Source: Clostridiaceae bacterium (lineage in GTDB: Bacteria > Bacillota > Clostridia > Lachnospirales > Lachnospiraceae). Taken from it: DNA of 64,000 nucleotides. The first letter of the stretch is position 1; each line of letters starts with the position of its first letter. A program made the position numbers and the translations under genes. Location of the stretch: NCBI GenBank assembly GCA_902363735.1, contig CABJBA010000001.1, forward strand, positions 62,001 through 126,000, given 5' to 3'. Positions 61,790 to 64,000 of the stretch are shown here, piece by piece. The notes below the pieces were generated by a model. It saw only the letters and a program-made list of their open reading frames with translations, did no database searches and was not told the DNA's origin.

Positions 61790-62491
61790 TTATGCGGTCA
61801 CTATGGTACCGTTTATTTTTCCCTGCATTGCATTGGCAATGCCATCTTTTTCATTCAAGCTGAATACCGCGAGGGGCATCTTATTTTCCATACACATGAT
61901 GGAAGCGGTTAAATCGATCACACCAAGCTGCTTCTCAATAACTTCTTCAATGGTGATCTTCTCGTATTTCACTGCCTTTGGATTGAGCTTCGGATCGCTG
62001 TCGTAAACTCCGTCAATGGACTTTGCCAGAAGGATACAGTCCGCATCCATCTCAATGGCACGGAGAGCAATTCCTGTGTCGGTAGAAAAATAAGGATGGC
62101 CTGTGCCTCCTGCAAAAAACACCACTTTCCCCTCTTTAAAATACTGGTTAGCCTTATCTTTAGAAAAAAGCTCTGTCATGGAACCGCATGCAAAAGGGGT
62201 TAATATGCTGGTATACATTCCAGCGTTTCTGAAAATCTCTGAAACATAAATGCAGTTCATAATGGTAGCAAGCATGCCGATTTGATCGGCCTTGGTACGG
62301 TCAAGGCAAGAACTGGTTCTGCCTCTCCAGAAATTCCCTCCGCCTATAACGATGCCTACTTCCACGCCTGCATCAACGGATATCTTAACCTGCCGTGCAA
62401 CCTCTTTTACAGTGGCTTCCTCATAGCCTGTCTTTCCGGAACCGGCAAGAGCTTCACCGCTGAGTTTTAACAATACACGTCTTGGATTCAT
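61790..62491 (-). CDS. pyrH: Uridylate kinase
   Basis: Phosphorylates UMP to UDP. The 234-residue amino-acid-kinase fold has RVLLKLSGEALAG at the start, VIGGGNFWRG near 52, ADQIGMLATIMN near 70 and FFAGGTGHPYFSTDT near 130. The ATG at 62491 (MNPRRVLLKL) is chosen with AGGAG upstream; the open frame to 62587 adds 32 residues that do not belong to the family. First gene of the pyrH-polC cluster. Confidence 0.96.
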   Translation of the reverse strand: MNPRRVLLKLSGEALAGSGKTGYEEATVKEVARQVKISVDAGVEVGIVIGGGNFWRGRTSSCLDRTKADQIGMLATIMNCIYVSEIFRNAGMYTSILTPFACGSMTELFSKDKANQYFKEGKVVFFAGGTGHPYFSTDTGIALRAIEMDADCILLAKSIDGVYDSDPKLNPKAVKYEKITIEEVIEKQLGVIDLTASIMCMENKMPLAVFSLNEKDGIANAMQGKINGTIVTA

Positions 62492-62679
62492 AACCTTTAA
62501 TTCTCCTGTCGTAAATTTCCTTTGTCTGCCGTTAGTTCGCAGTGCAACCAGCAAAGCCGCAGGCTTTACTGGCTCATGGGCATTCACCCTATAAAATAAG
62601 ACAAATAATTTTTCTTATGTGCGAGCACAATGAAAAAAATTCCTTGTCTCATTTTGCACGGCTTATTGCTGTCATGAAG

Positions 62680-62708
62680 ATTATAACACACTTTTACAAC
62701 CTTGGAAA
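62680..62708 (-). promoter_or_regulatory. Possible promoter of the pyrH cluster
   Basis: Minus strand TTTCCA (62703-62708), 17 bp, TATAAT (62680-62685). The -10 is perfect and the -35 weak. The leader of nearly 190 nt to pyrH shows no known riboswitch. Confidence 0.5.
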
Positions 62709-62744
62709 GAGGAAGTTTACCACCCAGATCAGGTTGTCTCCTAC

Positions 62745-62775
62745 AAAAAAGCACCCGGAAAATTATCCGGATGCT
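62745..62775 (-). terminator. Terminator after the substrate-binding protein gene
   Basis: Minus strand AGCATCCGG-N8-CCGGGTGCT followed by TTTTT. Confidence 0.85.
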
Positions 62776-62795
62776 TATCAGAAAACCTGTTTTTC

Positions 62796-64000
62796 TTATT
62801 CCATGGTAGCATACTGGAAGAACCAGTAGCCATACGGAGAATGCCATGTTCCCTTTAATTTTGGATTCTGTAACCAGAAGTCATTGTAGTAAGCAACAGG
62901 TGCAATAGCTGCATCTTCAAGAATCATATTCTCTGCCTGATGAAGCTTTTCATAATGCTCTTCTATATCAGCAGTAGAGTTTGCTTCATCCAACAGCTTG
63001 TCAAGCTCAGGATTATTATACTTTGCATTGTTGTTTCCGCTTGTGGATATCATTAAGTTCAGCATATTGGAAGGATCGTCATAATCATATACCCATCCGT
63101 CACGTGCAGTCTGGTAATCTCCTGCGCGGCGGGTAGGTGTAAAAGTGGCCCACTCAACAACTTTGATATCCATGTTAACGCCAAGGGCTTCCTTCCAGCA
63201 GCTCTGCAAATACTCTGCTACTGCTTTGTGATAACCTGCGTCATTGGTCATATATTCAATAGTTGGAAATCCCTGTCCATCCGGATATCCGGCTTTTGTA
63301 AGGAGTTCCTTTGCCTTTGCAACATCTGCTTCATAATTAGAAGGGTTGAAGAAATCTCCGCCATTTTTTTCATGTGTCACATCTGCAAAGAAAGATCCGT
63401 CCTTTGCATCAGAAATACCAGGTCCCACAAAATTAGTTGCAGGAGTATAAATTCCCTGCATTACCACATTGGCAACATAGTCACGGTCAATGGCAAGACT
63501 TAAAGCCCTACGCACATCAGGATTGTTAAATGGTTCCTTCTGGTTTTGGAAATCAAGATAGTAAGTGCCCATGATTGGTTCAACATGGAAGTCTTCAGTT
63601 CCTTTCAGGCTTGGAATCTCCTCTGTAGGAGGCTCTTTAATCATAGCAAGCTCGCCGGCCCGATATGCGCTGTAATAGGAATTTGTATCTTGCATCAAAG
63701 CAAACTTCAGGGTATTTAAAGTAACTGCATCTGCATTCCAGTAATTTTCATTCTTTGCAAGAATAATATGAGATCCTGGAACCCACTCTGCCATCTTTAA
63801 AGGACCATTGGAGATATATGTTTCAGGAGTTAAGCTCCACTGCTCTCCATTCGCCTCTACAACCGCCTGCTGAACAGGAACCATAGAAGCATGGGTTACA
63901 AGCTTCGCAAAATAAATACAGGGAACTGACAATTCCACTACAAAAGTGCTGTCATCAGGAGCAGATACCGCAAGAGCATCCCAATCTCCCCCTGTTGCTG
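62796..64000 (-). CDS. Oligopeptide-type ABC transporter substrate-binding protein (5' end outside window)
   Basis: The C-terminal 400 residues of an extracytoplasmic family 5 solute-binding protein (OppA/DppA type). The frame is open to the window edge (the part before the first GTG reads GDWDALAVSAPDD), so the start and lipoprotein signal lie to the right. Family features are YISNGPLKMAEWVPGSHIIL, the conserved NENYWNADAVTLNTL, and VRRALSLAIDRDYVANVV. The ligand is probably a peptide; exact specificity is not readable. Permease and ATPase genes are not in this window. Confidence 0.93.
   Translation of the reverse strand, partial: ATGGDWDALAVSAPDDSTFVVELSVPCIYFAKLVTHASMVPVQQAVVEANGEQWSLTPETYISNGPLKMAEWVPGSHIILAKNENYWNADAVTLNTLKFALMQDTNSYYSAYRAGELAMIKEPPTEEIPSLKGTEDFHVEPIMGTYYLDFQNQKEPFNNPDVRRALSLAIDRDYVANVVMQGIYTPATNFVGPGISDAKDGSFFADVTHEKNGGDFFNPSNYEADVAKAKELLTKAGYPDGQGFPTIEYMTNDAGYHKAVAEYLQSCWKEALGVNMDIKVVEWATFTPTRRAGDYQTARDGWVYDYDDPSNMLNLMISTSGNNNAKYNNPELDKLLDEANSTADIEEHYEKLHQAENMILEDAAIAPVAYYNDFWLQNPKLKGTWHSPYGYWFFQYATME

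Noticed and set aside
62492..62587. Longer N-terminus for pyrH
   Set aside because: The added residues do not fit the uridylate kinase family, which starts at the ATG at 62491.

Overview
The window looks like chromosomal DNA of an anaerobic Clostridia member, most likely Lachnospiraceae (a Lacrimispora or Clostridium saccharolyticum relative is a guess from gene content only). Supporting points are the Gram-positive type PolC, class III (oxygen-sensitive) ribonucleotide reductase, an NAD-linked formate dehydrogenase with NuoE/NuoF-type partners, a molybdenum hydroxylase, AGGAGG-type ribosome binding sites and low-to-moderate GC. No complete mobile element, CRISPR array or rRNA operon was seen.

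Layout. 1-7 kb: a fused molybdenum hydroxylase, a lone barrel protein, and nrdDG behind two NrdR-like boxes. 6.4-12 kb: argS, a SWIM/SNF2 helicase and a flavoprotein. 12-14 kb: uracil salvage (permease plus phosphoribosyltransferase). 14-22 kb: a formate module, mobA-focA-nuoE-nuoF-fdhA-moeA, combining enzyme subunits, a formate channel and two cofactor-maturation enzymes. 22-33 kb: housekeeping genes (topB, a tRNA deacylase, a DMT transporter behind a 51-bp tandem repeat, galM, asd, and a second type IIA topoisomerase pair). 33-50 kb: a more accessory region with a wall-binding secreted protein, a FeoA plus GGDEF/EAL pair, manA, a heterodimeric ABC exporter-fold pair with a TetR regulator, a DUF2207 protein, a lipoprotein with a -1 frameshift signal, an integrase remnant and several small proteins. 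50-62.5 kb: a diguanylate cyclase, tRNA-Pro and tRNA-Glu, and the conserved cluster pyrH-frr-uppS-cdsA-dxr-rseP-ispG-polC. The window ends inside an oligopeptide-binding protein.

The most interesting signal is a shared inverted repeat, GTTAG-N6-CTAAC. It lies just downstream of the -10 element of two separate operons: feoA with a GGDEF/EAL protein, and the ABC pair about 5.5 kb away. The sites match at 14 of 16 positions and have the same geometry, which suggests one regulator, possibly of the DtxR type and metal-responsive, controls an iron-related protein, c-di-GMP turnover and an ABC transporter. Other useful signals are tandem NrdR boxes exactly 32 bp apart, tandem TetR operators in the TetR gene's own promoter, an AT-rich repeat leader before the formate operon, an A AAA AAG slippery heptamer before an open -1 frame, and the 51-bp repeat that stays open in frame with a membrane transporter.

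Functions are assigned from motifs read by eye. No database search was run. Starts were chosen mainly by ribosome binding site and differ from the longest possible frame in many genes.
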